A stretch of DNA of 64,000 nucleotides from Longirhabdus pacifica (GTDB taxonomy: Bacteria > Bacillota > Bacilli > Paenibacillales > DSM-105158): positions 19,680 through 83,679 of the forward strand of contig NZ_QXJP01000017.1 in assembly GCF_004115085.1 (NCBI RefSeq), given 5' to 3'. The notes under the pieces were generated by a model that did no database searches, was not told the DNA's origin, and saw only the letters and a list, made by a program, of their open reading frames with translations. Made by a program: the position numbers and the translations under genes. Positions 18,514-27,148 of the stretch are shown in pieces (position 1 is the first letter of the stretch; every line of letters starts with the position of its first letter).

Positions 18514-18744
18514 AGCATTACTCCGTCCTAATATAACTAACTTACTTATATACATCACTACTATATAAATGAGATGAAGTCAACAAGTAATTTAAAATAT
18601 ATCTAAACAGTATATTACTTCTTATTGTATGTAATTGAAAATTGAAAAAGAGAAGTCTTCTAAATAAGAACCTTCCCATTAAGTGTACTAATAAATGAGT
18701 TTTAATGCGAAACATAACAGAATTAGTGTGTTGAAATTCATTTA

Positions 18745-18776
18745 AAAAAACCTAGCGAAAGATTCGCCAGGTTTTT
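18745..18776 (-). terminator. Terminator of rplU-prp-rpmA
   Basis: A stem AAAAACCTGGCGAA / TTCGCTAGGTTTTT is followed by a T run on the minus strand, directly after the rpmA stop codon. Confidence 0.9.
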
Positions 18777-18783
18777 GTGGAGT

Positions 18784-19080
18784 CTATGCTTGAGCGGCAG
18801 TTTCAGTAGGATATACACTTACTTTTTTGCGATCGCGTCCCCAGCGTTCGAATTTTACAACACCAGATTCTTTTGCAAACAAAGTATCGTCAGATCCAAT
18901 ACCAACATTTGTACCTGGGTGAATCTTAGTACCACGTTGTCTTACTAAAATGTTCCCCGCTTTTACGAATTGTCCGTCAGCACGCTTTGCACCAAGACGC
19001 TTAGAAATACTGTCACGACCATTTTTCGTCGAACCTACCCCTTTTTTGGATGCAAACAACTGCAAATTCAATTTGATCAT
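18784..19080 (-). CDS. rpmA: 50S ribosomal protein L27 (with cleavable N-terminal extension)
   Basis: The 98-residue product has the L27 core ([39 protein letters not shown]). It starts with [10 protein letters not shown] before SKKG, the Firmicutes-specific N-terminal extension that must be removed by the Prp protease so that the mature tail can reach the peptidyl-transferase centre. The cleavage junction LFA/S is intact. It overlaps prp by four bases. Confidence 0.98.
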   Translation of the reverse strand: MIKLNLQLFASKKGVGSTKNGRDSISKRLGAKRADGQFVKAGNILVRQRGTKIHPGTNVGIGSDDTLFAKESGVVKFERWGRDRKKVSVYPTETAAQA

Positions 19081-19427
19081 TCTGGAGCACCTCCTCTTTT
19101 TATAACGTTAATATGGATAAAGTCACCATAAGACTGTTCAATCGTTTGTAGCATGGAAATCATCGTGCGAAAGATAACCTGCAAATTGTGCTCCTGTTGC
19201 TTATCACTAAGCAGACACACATTCACTTGCAGTAGCCCATCCTCCATCTTATACGCAGGTTCAAAGCTTAGTTCATGCTCTATCGCATTCACTGTGCCTA
19301 CCACTACAGCAGATACACCTGCACATACGATGTCTTTTCCAGGATCGTCATAATAAGCGTGTCCTTCAACATGATAACCTTCTACACGATCTAATGCACT
19401 ATCATGAAAAATAGAAATATGAATCAT
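19077..19427 (-). CDS. prp: Ribosomal-processing cysteine protease Prp
   Basis: Prp cleaves the N-terminal extension of L27. The 116-residue product has the catalytic His at residue 23 in [13 protein letters not shown] and the catalytic Cys at 35 in [17 protein letters not shown]. It lies between rplU and rpmA in the conserved order and overlaps rpmA, so enzyme and substrate are co-translated. The ribosome binding site is weak, consistent with coupling to rplU. Confidence 0.95.
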   Translation of the reverse strand: MIHISIFHDSALDRVEGYHVEGHAYYDDPGKDIVCAGVSAVVVGTVNAIEHELSFEPAYKMEDGLLQVNVCLLSDKQQEHNLQVIFRTMISMLQTIEQSYGDFIHINVIKRGGAPE

Positions 19428-19430
19428 GAA

Positions 19431-19742
19431 TTATGCTTCTATTTTCTCAATCACTACTTTCGTAAAAGGTTGACGATGACCTTGTTTACGACTGTAATTT
19501 TTCTTTGGTTTGTATTTGAATACAACTAATTTTTTGCCTTTACCGTGCTTTTCAATTTTAGCGGATACTTTTGCTCCAGAAACGCTAGGGTTTCCTACAA
19601 CTAATCCGTCTTCTTTAGAAACAGCCAATACGTTATCGAAAGTGATTTGTTCTCCTTCTACAACGTCCAACTTTTCAAGAAAAAGCACATCGCCTTCTTG
19701 TACTTTATATTGTTTTCCACCAGTTTGAATAATTGCGTACAT
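19431..19742 (-). CDS. rplU: 50S ribosomal protein L21
   Basis: The 103-residue product begins [20 protein letters not shown] and ends with [19 protein letters not shown], both diagnostic for L21. A GAGGAGGTG ribosome binding site precedes it. It is the first gene of rplU-prp-rpmA and is preceded by an L21 leader RNA. Confidence 0.98.
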   Translation of the reverse strand: MYAIIQTGGKQYKVQEGDVLFLEKLDVVEGEQITFDNVLAVSKEDGLVVGNPSVSGAKVSAKIEKHGKGKKLVVFKYKPKKNYSRKQGHRQPFTKVVIEKIEA

Positions 19743-19846
19743 TGTTGCACCTCCTCATGTCCAAGACTCGCCTTTTAAGGTGAAGCGATAAAGCTTACTT
19801 TTTACCTTAATTAGAGCGGTTACCGCATGTGGCTAACACACACAAC
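19743..19846 (-). promoter_or_regulatory. L21 leader RNA
   Basis: The region between the promoter and rplU reads as the conserved Firmicutes ribosomal protein L21 leader: TTAGCCACATGCGGTAACCG, then a stem between AAGGTAAAAAGTAAGCTTT and the CACCTT segment, then CCTTAAAAGGCGAGTC and GGACATGAGGAGGTG at the ribosome binding site. It presumably mediates autoregulation of the operon. The match is from memory of the motif, not a covariance search. Confidence 0.75.
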
Positions 19847-19850
19847 CTTG

Positions 19851-19879
19851 ATAATACCATACTATATTCATTAAATCAA
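19851..19879 (-). promoter_or_regulatory. SigmaA-type promoter of rplU-prp-rpmA
   Basis: On the minus strand TTGATT (19874-19879) and TATTAT (19851-19856) are 17 bases apart, immediately upstream of the L21 leader. Confidence 0.65.
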
Positions 19880-19897
19880 TACTTCAACACGATACTG

Positions 19898-21127
19898 TTA
19901 CCTCGTCAATCTTCCAGTTCCATTACATGTCGAGCACACACTAACTTGATCTTGGAATGAATGATCTCTTACCTTTTTGCGTGTTATTTCTAGTAAACCT
20001 AATTTGGTCCAGCCAATCACTACAGATTTCGTTCGGTCTTGCTGTAAACCATGCTCTAATAATAAAGTAATTTGTTGGATATGATCTTCTTCTTCCATAT
20101 CAATAAAATCTACAATGATGATGCCACCAATATCTCTTAACCGAAGTAAAGTAATGATCTTAGATGCTGCTTCCATATTTGTCTGAAATACCGTCTGTTC
20201 CAAGTTTTTTGAACCGGTAAACTTTCCAGTATTGACATCAATGACTGTCATCGCTTCAGTATGATCAATGACAATATAACCACCTTGTTCTAACCAAACT
20301 TTACGATAAAACATCTTTTGAATCTGTTCTTCAACTCCATAATACTGAAACAAATTTTCATGCTCTTCGTATTTTACTCTACTTTCCAAATCTTTTGAGA
20401 AAAAAGAGCAAATCCGCTGTATTTCTTCTTTTACTTTTTTATCATTAACGATCAGTTCATCAATGTGTTCTGTATATAAATCTCTCACGAAACGTGGAAT
20501 GAGATCTAGTTCATGATAAATCATCGTAGGTGCTTTTACGTGCTCTTTTTTGTCATTCATATCTTTCCAAAGCTGCCTCAAGTACAAAAGATCTTGTAAC
20601 AACGCTTCTTCATCTTCGTCCTTTGCGGCAGTTCGAATTATAATGCCTTCACCGTCTTGTGTTGCATCATTCATCAAATCTCTTAATCGCGTTCTTTCGG
20701 ACTCATCTTCTATTTTTCTGGAAATACCAATATAATTTGCAGCTGGCATGTACACTAGCCATCTACCTGGGATAGAGAAATGTGTTGTAACCCTCGCTCC
20801 CTTATTTCCAAAAGCTTCTTTCACTACTTGCACCACAATGGTTTGTCCAACTTTTACTAGCTCATGTATCGACGGTTTCTCCTTAGGCTGTTGCTCGAAA
20901 TTAGCGGGTAACATATCATTAATATACAAAAAGGCATTCTTACCCACTCCAATGTCCACAAAAGCAGCATCCATCCCACGCAAAACATTGACGACTTTTC
21001 CTTTATAAATATTTCCTACTATATGTTTATGGCTATCTACTTCGTAATCATATTCTATTAATTGCTTATCGTGTAATAACGCAGCTTTCGACATATGATG
21101 TTCGCTATGGATGATTATTCTGTTCAT
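19898..21127 (-). CDS. rng: Ribonuclease E/G family protein
   Basis: The 409-residue protein has an S1 domain in the N-terminal region (GNIYKGKVVNVLRGMDAAFV DIG block, about 37-120). The catalytic DNase-I-like domain follows with VIDVNTGKFTG and IIIVDFIDM, which hold the metal-binding Asp residues. The zinc-link Cys pair CSTCNGTG ends it. It is shorter than E. coli RNase G. The ATG at 21125-21127 has GGGGAGGATG. It lies between the ribosomal gene cluster and spoIVFB. Confidence 0.93.
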   Translation of the reverse strand: MNRIIIHSEHHMSKAALLHDKQLIEYDYEVDSHKHIVGNIYKGKVVNVLRGMDAAFVDIGVGKNAFLYINDMLPANFEQQPKEKPSIHELVKVGQTIVVQVVKEAFGNKGARVTTHFSIPGRWLVYMPAANYIGISRKIEDESERTRLRDLMNDATQDGEGIIIRTAAKDEDEEALLQDLLYLRQLWKDMNDKKEHVKAPTMIYHELDLIPRFVRDLYTEHIDELIVNDKKVKEEIQRICSFFSKDLESRVKYEEHENLFQYYGVEEQIQKMFYRKVWLEQGGYIVIDHTEAMTVIDVNTGKFTGSKNLEQTVFQTNMEAASKIITLLRLRDIGGIIIVDFIDMEEEDHIQQITLLLEHGLQQDRTKSVVIGWTKLGLLEITRKKVRDHSFQDQVSVCSTCNGTGRLTR

Positions 21128-21223
21128 ACATCCTCCCCATAAGCACTAATCTAATGATGTAGAGTGGAGACTTTGTGCCTCATATCACTCCAGACATACA
21201 TTGATTTTTATTATAAACTTATT

Positions 21224-22111
21224 TTACATGAAAAGATCAGATACTGCACACTTCCGCTTTGTTTTACTAAAAAAACATTGTATGATTTGCTTTTCCGTAA
21301 CAAACTGCTCTACTTTTCCACTTTCATTGACGACAAAAATACAGTGTTCTTTATCTCTTCGGAAACATCGTGCAATATGTTGAATGGAAGCTGCACGCTT
21401 CACATACAAAGGATGCATTTTACCATGGCTATCTTTACTATTTGTTTCTGCATCATATTTTCGTAGTTCCCTATGTACTAAAAAACGAAAAAACGTATAT
21501 TGAATATTTTTATAATCGTGCCAATTAGAATAAATTAAAAACAAAGAGACGATAAAAATATTGAAGTTCCATTGTAAGAAAGGATGCGGAAAAAATAACA
21601 AACATAACGATGCGGCGCTAAGTATCATACTAAACCAATGCGACCAATAAACGGCACGGAAATAAGGCAGGTAATAACTAAGTAATGCTTGTCCAATCTT
21701 CCCACCATCTAAAGGTAAAATGGGGATTAAATTGAATATAGCAATCATCGCATTTACATAAATAAAATATTGTGACCATGCTGATTCCCATATACCGAGC
21801 GTCATCATACACCATGTAAAAACGATCATCAGAACATTTTGCAGTGGACCAGCTAATGCTACTACAATTTCTTGCCAAAGCGGGATACTGGCCTGCTCAT
21901 CCATAGAAGCGACGCCACCAAAAGGCAACATCTTTATTTCTTTTATTCTCCAACCGAAACTTTTTGCAGCATATACATGACCTAATTCATGTACAAACAC
22001 AATACAAAATAACGTAAATAACTCTATAAAATACCCTGTGAGTAGAGAAGCACCCATCACAAATACAAAAAGAGGATGTAAGCGCACTTGAATTCCTAAT
22101 ATTTTAATCAA
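21224..22111 (-). CDS. spoIVFB: Stage IV sporulation protein FB, pro-sigmaK protease
   Basis: SpoIVFB is the site-2-type intramembrane zinc protease that activates pro-sigmaK in the mother cell. The 295-residue product has the HELGH metal motif at residues 41-45 with Glu42 catalytic, and the third zinc ligand Asp135 in NLIPILPLDGGKI. Several transmembrane segments precede a C-terminal cytoplasmic CBS-like region (about 225-295). The start is TTG at 22109-22111, inside the last codons of spoIVFA (8-base overlap), so it is translationally coupled to its inhibitor. Confidence 0.95.
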   Translation of the reverse strand: MIKILGIQVRLHPLFVFVMGASLLTGYFIELFTLFCIVFVHELGHVYAAKSFGWRIKEIKMLPFGGVASMDEQASIPLWQEIVVALAGPLQNVLMIVFTWCMMTLGIWESAWSQYFIYVNAMIAIFNLIPILPLDGGKIGQALLSYYLPYFRAVYWSHWFSMILSAASLCLLFFPHPFLQWNFNIFIVSLFLIYSNWHDYKNIQYTFFRFLVHRELRKYDAETNSKDSHGKMHPLYVKRAASIQHIARCFRRDKEHCIFVVNESGKVEQFVTEKQIIQCFFSKTKRKCAVSDLFM

Positions 22112-22952
22112 ATGGTATCACGCCCGCTGGATCAATAAATGTTTCGTCCTGCTTCATGGCAATAAATAAAGGACCGTACGTTTGTCCATCATATTTTAGG
22201 GTGCCAATAACATCCCCTCCACTTACCCAATCCCCAACTTTTAAATTACTTTCTTCTAAATAACCATAAATACTTTGTATATTACCACTATGCTGGACAA
22301 CCACCGTGTTGCCCCATTCTACTGTATCATTCACTAACAGCACTCTTCCTTCGTCTACGACTCTCACCTTTTCATCCAACATTTCCACCATTTCAATGCC
22401 ATAGTGATGTTTCGAAAAAGGTACATGAATACTGCCGATGACAGGTAAATTCCATTCATTTAATGTTTTCGTTGTGACTTTTTGTGGTTCACTGTCCTTA
22501 CGATAAACTGGCAAAATACTCGGTGCACTACCAAATGTTTGCTCATACCACAGCGTCACACGCTGCAAGTCCCCATCATCATACAGTACGTTTTTTACTG
22601 TATTTTGCCCTATCATCGCTATTGGAGTAGAAAATTGAAACATTATCCAAATGATTCCGTATAAAAAGATACTAACTAACCATCTATACTTCATTCCTCT
22701 TGTAACAAATGAAAACCAATGATGGTGTGGATCTTTCACTTCGCCCCATTCCTTCATTTTTTGTTTCCATTGCCATTCTGGATCATTAGATCTTGATGAC
22801 TCACTGTGTGCTTTTTTTTCTAGATCTTCATGGAGTTGATTGTCCACATTTACCTTATAATAAGAGGGAGAGACTTGTTTATTGAAAGTATGACTTTCAT
22901 TTAAAATTTGTTCAATACGATGACGTCTTCTGTTTTGTATCGATTTTTTCAT
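22104..22952 (-). CDS. spoIVFA: Stage IV sporulation protein FA
   Basis: SpoIVFA holds SpoIVFB inactive with BofA in the outer forespore membrane until SpoIVB cleaves it. The 282-residue product has a basic cytoplasmic N-terminus (MKKSIQNRRRHRIEQIL), one transmembrane helix (about 89-108), and an extracytoplasmic LytM/M23-like domain (GNTVVVQHSGNIQSIYGYLE, GDWVSGGDVIGTLK) that lacks the peptidase HxxxD ligand motif. It forms a two-gene operon with spoIVFB. Confidence 0.93.
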   Translation of the reverse strand: MKKSIQNRRRHRIEQILNESHTFNKQVSPSYYKVNVDNQLHEDLEKKAHSESSRSNDPEWQWKQKMKEWGEVKDPHHHWFSFVTRGMKYRWLVSIFLYGIIWIMFQFSTPIAMIGQNTVKNVLYDDGDLQRVTLWYEQTFGSAPSILPVYRKDSEPQKVTTKTLNEWNLPVIGSIHVPFSKHHYGIEMVEMLDEKVRVVDEGRVLLVNDTVEWGNTVVVQHSGNIQSIYGYLEESNLKVGDWVSGGDVIGTLKYDGQTYGPLFIAMKQDETFIDPAGVIPFD

Positions 22953-23069
22953 ATCTCTTCTTTCACCTCATACAATAAAATGTTCAACGTTCATTACCTT
23001 TCACTGCTTGTTTCATTCTTATGTTGGAGAAGCGAGAGATATGACTTGGCTAAAAGGTTGTTGAAATAC

Positions 23070-23199
23070 GTAAGTTGAAGAAACAAGTTCAATCAACTTA
23101 TTACCACTATTCATAAGATGGAGAAATCACAATTTTACAACCTTTACGCCTAGCTACTGAGGCGTAAACTTGATTTCCATTATTTCTTCATCCAATATA
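23070..23199 (-). repeat. Two-hairpin intergenic repeat, copy D
   Basis: This is a full-length copy in reverse orientation. Hairpin 2 reads TAAGTTGAAGAAACAAGTTC / AATCAACTTA; linker TTACCACTATTC; hairpin 1 core CCTTTACGCCTAGCTACTGA then GGCGTAAAC. The loop differs from copies A and B while the stem is kept. It lies in the divergent gap between spoIVFA and the UPF0145-type gene. Confidence 0.88.
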
Positions 23200-23220
23200 T
23201 TAAATTGGAGGGATTAGACT

Positions 23221-23547
23221 ATGATGATAACAACGACAGAACATATGAAAGGTTATGAAGTTACGGAAGTGCTGGGTTCCACGTTTGGTGTGGTCGTTAG
23301 AGCACGTGGACTAGGTGGAGATATTACAGCAAGCATTAAAGGATTATTTGGTGGAGAGATCAAACAATATACCCAAATGATTGAAGACGCTCGAAAGCAA
23401 GCCATCGATCGCATGGTTGAAAATGCAGCTCAGATGGGTGGAAATGGCATTACGATGATGCGTTTTGATAGTGGTGATGTGGGAAGTAATATGAGTGAGG
23501 TCGTTGCATATGGTACTGCTGTAAAAATAAGAAAAATAGTGGAATGA
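23221..23547 (+). CDS. YbjQ/UPF0145-family protein
   Basis: The 108-residue product matches the YbjQ (UPF0145) family: GYEVTEVLGSTFGVVVRARG, IKGLFGGEIKQYTQMIEDAR, AIDRMVENAAQMGGNGITMM and AYGTAVKIRK. These proteins form ring-like oligomers; their function is not established. The ATG follows GGAGGGATTAGACT. It is one of the few plus-strand genes and sits divergent to spoIVFA with a repeat between them. Confidence 0.88.
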   Translation: MMITTTEHMKGYEVTEVLGSTFGVVVRARGLGGDITASIKGLFGGEIKQYTQMIEDARKQAIDRMVENAAQMGGNGITMMRFDSGDVGSNMSEVVAYGTAVKIRKIVE

Positions 23548-23575
23548 GAGATATTGAGGAAGGAGTGAGGTCTAA

Positions 23576-23815
23576 ATGGAATTCGAATTTAGTCTACTAT
23601 GGTTAATGATTAATATCTCGATCATCATCATTATTTGTATTATTGGGTATGCTGTATATGATAAAAGATATAAAGCAGAGGAAAAGAACACGAACGAATA
23701 CAATGAAAATCTAGTTAAAACGAAAGAAATATTCATTGATCCAAAAGACGGAAAAAAATATCGAGTGTACTTCAATCCAGACAATGGAAAACGTTCATAT
23801 ATACAGGAAGATTAG
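23576..23815 (+). CDS. Small membrane-anchored protein of unknown function (79 aa)
   Basis: An N-terminal transmembrane helix (about residues 8-28, LLWLMINISIIIIICIIGYA) is followed by a charged, mostly hydrophilic tail ending DGKKYRVYFNPDNGKRSY. The GAAGGAGTGAGG ribosome binding site and 28-base distance from the UPF0145 gene point to co-transcription. I do not recognise the family. Confidence 0.65.
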   Translation: MEFEFSLLWLMINISIIIIICIIGYAVYDKRYKAEEKNTNEYNENLVKTKEIFIDPKDGKKYRVYFNPDNGKRSYIQED

Positions 23816-23885
23816 AATGTAGGACATTATAGATAAAAGATGATGAGGTTAGAAATGAAGAAACTAAAAATAAAGAACATCAAAA

Positions 23886-23925
23886 AAACAAGGAAGTATG
23901 ATCATGAAATCGTACTACCTTGTTT
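23886..23925 (-). terminator. Terminator downstream of the rodA-type gene
   Basis: The arms AAACAAGG / CCTTGTTT extend inward through AGTA / TACT and GAT / ATC around the loop. The T run follows on the minus strand, so it mainly ends the min/rodA transcript; it may also slow transcription from the converging small genes. Confidence 0.85.
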
Positions 23926-23942
23926 GTGACTGTTTATATTCC

Positions 23943-25082
23943 TTAAGCATTCTGTTCTTGATGTATCTTCACACTCATTACCATGCCAATAGACATGAAG
24001 TTAATTAAGAGTGAAGTTCCCCCGTAACTCATAAAAGGTAAGGTAATACCTGTTATGGGTACAAGATCCATTAGCATCCCAATGTTGATGAAAATTTGGA
24101 ATACATACATGGAAATAATGCCGATAACCAAATAAGATCCGCCACGATTTTTCGATTGCAGCGCAATAAGAATCATACGATACAAAAAGAAGAAGTATAA
24201 CAGCAGCAACAACGAACTACCAATAAAACCGAAGTCTTCTGCAAGTACCACAAAAATGGAATCCGTATACGGAAACGGTACAAATCCGTTATTAATAAAC
24301 TCTCCCTGATTATACCCTTCTCCAAACAATCCAGCTGATCCTATCGCAGTCATAGCATTATTCACATGCCAACCATCGTCATTTGCAGCAACTTTTTCAG
24401 GATACAAGAAGGTGTCTATTCTCGATGTCCAATGCTCCAAGTCTTGTTCCTCTAAAAACGTCGTAATGGGATCGTGATATGTGTTGTAAAGGAAATACAT
24501 ACTATATAAAGCAACAATGCCTATCCCTATTCCAATGATGGCATGTTTCGCTCTTAAGTTTCCAATCCATAACATACCGACTAAAATAATAATGAAAATA
24601 ATCGCATTCCCTAAATCTGGATAAAGCATGACGATAACAAAAGGAAGAAGCGCTACTAAAATTAATATGGCAATATTTTTTAACGACAGCGGCTCTCCTT
24701 TTAATTTGTTTAAGATATGCGCGGTATAAAGGATAATACAAAATTTCATTAATTCTGCTGGTTGAAATTTTAATCCTGCAACACCTAGTTCAAACCATCC
24801 TCTTGCTCCATTGACATCTCTGGTGAACATACCTGCAATAATCAGTATGATACCAAGAATGTAAATATAAAGAGAGAACTTTAGCAATATCTTATAATCA
24901 AAAAAAGCAACGCAGAAAAAAACAAAAATACCTAGCCCGTAAAATTGAATTGTTTTACTTACATTTTCTGCAAAAAAAGGGGTAGCCTCTACCCCACTTT
25001 CAATGAGAATTGGGCTAATACCCATAAAGAGCAATAATATAAAAACAACAGCCCAGTCCATTCGTTTTAATTTCACTAACAT
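23943..25082 (-). CDS. rodA: SEDS-family peptidoglycan polymerase, RodA type
   Basis: This is a 379-residue polytopic protein (about ten transmembrane segments) of the FtsW/RodA/SpoVE family, which polymerises lipid II with a partner class B PBP. Recognisable blocks are GARGWFELGVAGLKFQPAEL, VMLYPDLGNAI, FPYTDSIFVVLAEDFGFIG with the conserved catalytic-type Asp, and the C-terminal TGITLPFMSYGGTSLL. Its place directly after minD, in the mre/min cluster, favours an elongation role (RodA) over FtsW or SpoVE, but the paralogue cannot be fixed without the rest of the genome. Confidence 0.85.
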   Translation of the reverse strand: MLVKLKRMDWAVVFILLLFMGISPILIESGVEATPFFAENVSKTIQFYGLGIFVFFCVAFFDYKILLKFSLYIYILGIILIIAGMFTRDVNGARGWFELGVAGLKFQPAELMKFCIILYTAHILNKLKGEPLSLKNIAILILVALLPFVIVMLYPDLGNAIIFIIILVGMLWIGNLRAKHAIIGIGIGIVALYSMYFLYNTYHDPITTFLEEQDLEHWTSRIDTFLYPEKVAANDDGWHVNNAMTAIGSAGLFGEGYNQGEFINNGFVPFPYTDSIFVVLAEDFGFIGSSLLLLLYFFFLYRMILIALQSKNRGGSYLVIGIISMYVFQIFINIGMLMDLVPITGITLPFMSYGGTSLLINFMSIGMVMSVKIHQEQNA

Positions 25083-25089
25083 GGCTGGT

Positions 25090-25884
25090 TCATCCTATTC
25101 TAAAAAGCTTCTTAATCTTTTGCAGAAAATTTGGTTTCGTATCTAACTGCATGAGCGGCACTGTATCACCTAGCATACGCCTTGCAATGTTACGATATGC
25201 TATAGCGGCATTAGAATTAGGGTTCATGACCGTTGGCTCTCCCTCATTTGCTGCCTTAATCACAAGCTCATCATCAGGAACAATACCAATTAAATCAATG
25301 GCTAGTACCGCACATATCTCATCAATGTCCAGCATCTCGCCTTTCTTCACCAGATTTTGTCTAATGCGGTTAACGATAAGCTTAGGGTTTTTAATATGCT
25401 CTGCCTCAAGCAAGCCGATAATTCGATCAGCATCACGAACCGCCGCATTTTCTGGCGTTGTAACGACAATAGCTTCTTCTGCACCTGCTATCGCATTACG
25501 AAAGCCATGCTCTATCCCTGCTGGGCAATCGATAATGACATAATCAAAATCTTCCTTCAACTCTTCTACCATTTTTCGTACTTGTTCTGGCAATACCGCA
25601 TCTTTATCTTTCGTCTGTGCTGCTGGAAGCAAATAACACTCATCAAAACGTTTATCTTTGATTAATGCCTGCTTTAATTTGCATTTCCCTTCTGCCACAT
25701 CGACCAAATCATAAATGATTCTATTTTCCAATCCTAAAACAACATCTAAATTACGCAAACCTATATCCGTATCTACCATACACACTTTTTTACCAAGTAA
25801 GGCTAGTGCTGTCCCAATATTGGCTGTCGTGGTTGTTTTACCCACTCCACCTTTACCTGAAGTGATGACTATTGCCTCTCCCAT
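25090..25884 (-). CDS. minD: Septum site-determining ATPase MinD
   Basis: MinD is a membrane-associated ParA-type ATPase that recruits MinC. The 264-residue product has the deviant Walker A GKGGVGKTT (10-18), switch I/II regions DTDIGLRNLD and DYVIIDCPAGIE, and a C-terminal amphipathic helix (LQKIKKLFRIG) for membrane binding. The ATG follows GAGGAG. It begins 6 bases after minC, so the two are co-translated. Confidence 0.97.
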   Translation of the reverse strand: MGEAIVITSGKGGVGKTTTTANIGTALALLGKKVCMVDTDIGLRNLDVVLGLENRIIYDLVDVAEGKCKLKQALIKDKRFDECYLLPAAQTKDKDAVLPEQVRKMVEELKEDFDYVIIDCPAGIEHGFRNAIAGAEEAIVVTTPENAAVRDADRIIGLLEAEHIKNPKLIVNRIRQNLVKKGEMLDIDEICAVLAIDLIGIVPDDELVIKAANEGEPTVMNPNSNAAIAYRNIARRMLGDTVPLMQLDTKPNFLQKIKKLFRIG

Positions 25885-25890
25885 TTCGCT

Positions 25891-26547
25891 TCACTCCTCT
25901 TTAAATTGCATAGATTGGGGCCGAATTTTATGGAGATAAACCATCTTATCTATTTCCATCGTTCCATTATTTAAATAAGCAAATTCCATATAAGACTGTT
26001 GAACTCCCCATTCCTCAGGGGGGCGACTAATGACATTAGCAATGCGAAGCTGCGTCGGTCTTAGATAGGAAGCAGCTATCGTCGCTTCCATATTCCCTTT
26101 TGCTCCCGCATGTGCAGTTCCTCTAAGAGAACCCATAATCCATATATCTCCCGTTGCGGTAATGATACCACCTGGGTTAACGTCACCAACAAATAACATA
26201 TTCCCTTCATGCGATACCGTTTGGCCTGAACGCACAATACCTTTTATCACTTTAAGATTGCTTCTTGATTTTTCTTTTTCTTCTTTTGTTTCCATTGAGC
26301 GAATAACGAGATTACCGTGATTTTTTATAATTTCGGCAATAATATTTTTTTGTATTTCGCTTAATTTTCTCTCTCCAAATTGAATCGTCACCTGGACAAG
26401 AGGGCCGGCTAAAAATTGATGGTGTGTTTTCTCTAACTTATGTTTCAGCTCTGCAATAAGATCTTCAAATGCACACTGATCATTCATTAAGAAAACAAGA
26501 CCATCTTTCACTCCTTTTATCGTAACTACATTCTTTTTCACTGCCAT
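25891..26547 (-). CDS. minC: Septum formation inhibitor MinC
   Basis: MinC blocks FtsZ assembly away from midcell. The 218-residue product has the N-terminal domain (VTIKGVKDGLVFLMNDQCAF) and the C-terminal beta-helix (VIKGIVRSGQTVSHEGNM, GDVNPGGIITATGDIWIMG, ASYLRPTQLRIA). The ATG at 26545-26547 has GGGAGG nine bases ahead and matches the family start; the upstream in-frame codon would add eight residues. It lies between mreD and minD as in B. subtilis. Confidence 0.95.
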   Translation of the reverse strand: MAVKKNVVTIKGVKDGLVFLMNDQCAFEDLIAELKHKLEKTHHQFLAGPLVQVTIQFGERKLSEIQKNIIAEIIKNHGNLVIRSMETKEEKEKSRSNLKVIKGIVRSGQTVSHEGNMLFVGDVNPGGIITATGDIWIMGSLRGTAHAGAKGNMEATIAASYLRPTQLRIANVISRPPEEWGVQQSYMEFAYLNNGTMEIDKMVYLHKIRPQSMQFKEE

Positions 26548-26611
26548 GGATGCCAACCTCCCTGTAAACAATTCTGCCTCATCAATGTTAAATCCTGCAT
26601 CCGATCATAAA

Positions 26612-27136
26612 TTACTTATCGGTATTTTCCTGTGGTTGTTGAAATGGACCAAGGAGGTTTCGAAACGGAACCATAATCACTGCAGCAAATAATGCATTGT
26701 ATATAACGGTCGGAAGTATATAGTGACCCACTGCCCAATAAAATGGCAGATGATGCACTTGGAACAATTTATATAGAAAGAAAAGAAATATCGTAATAAA
26801 AATAATACCTGCAACCATCAATAAATAATTTCTAAAGTAAAATGTTACATTTTTTTTGTTAGCAAACCATCCTATAAAATACGTCCCTATGGCCATAGCG
26901 AAAGTATAGGTACCAAGCATGTGTCCATAATAAAGCACGTCATGTAGAAAACCAAAGAAACAAGCTAAAGCGATAGCAAAATAGCGGTGTTGATATAGTG
27001 CCACCATCAAAATAAGCACGTATGTCCAGTGATGAGCGATATCCCATTGACTCGGTAGTATCCATACAGTCAGTGTACCTTCAGCTAAAAATGCAACCCA
27101 AATGATGGCTACTATCTTTAAAATTTTTAGTTGCAT
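26612..27136 (-). CDS. mreD: Rod shape-determining protein MreD
   Basis: This is a 174-residue membrane protein with five or six hydrophobic segments (VAIIWVAFLAEG, YVLILMVALYQHRYFAI, MLGTYTFAMAIGTYFIG and others), the MreD pattern. MreD links MreC and the elongation synthases. GGGGAGGAAAT precedes the ATG. It follows mreC by 12 bases. Sequence conservation in this family is low, and position carries much of the assignment. Confidence 0.9.
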   Translation of the reverse strand: MQLKILKIVAIIWVAFLAEGTLTVWILPSQWDIAHHWTYVLILMVALYQHRYFAIALACFFGFLHDVLYYGHMLGTYTFAMAIGTYFIGWFANKKNVTFYFRNYLLMVAGIIFITIFLFFLYKLFQVHHLPFYWAVGHYILPTVIYNALFAAVIMVPFRNLLGPFQQPQENTDK

Positions 27137-27148
27137 ATTTCCTCCCCA

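Noticed and set aside
18559..18720. Promoter of spo0B-obg
   Set aside because: TTGACT is present on the minus strand but no -10 box lies at an acceptable distance.
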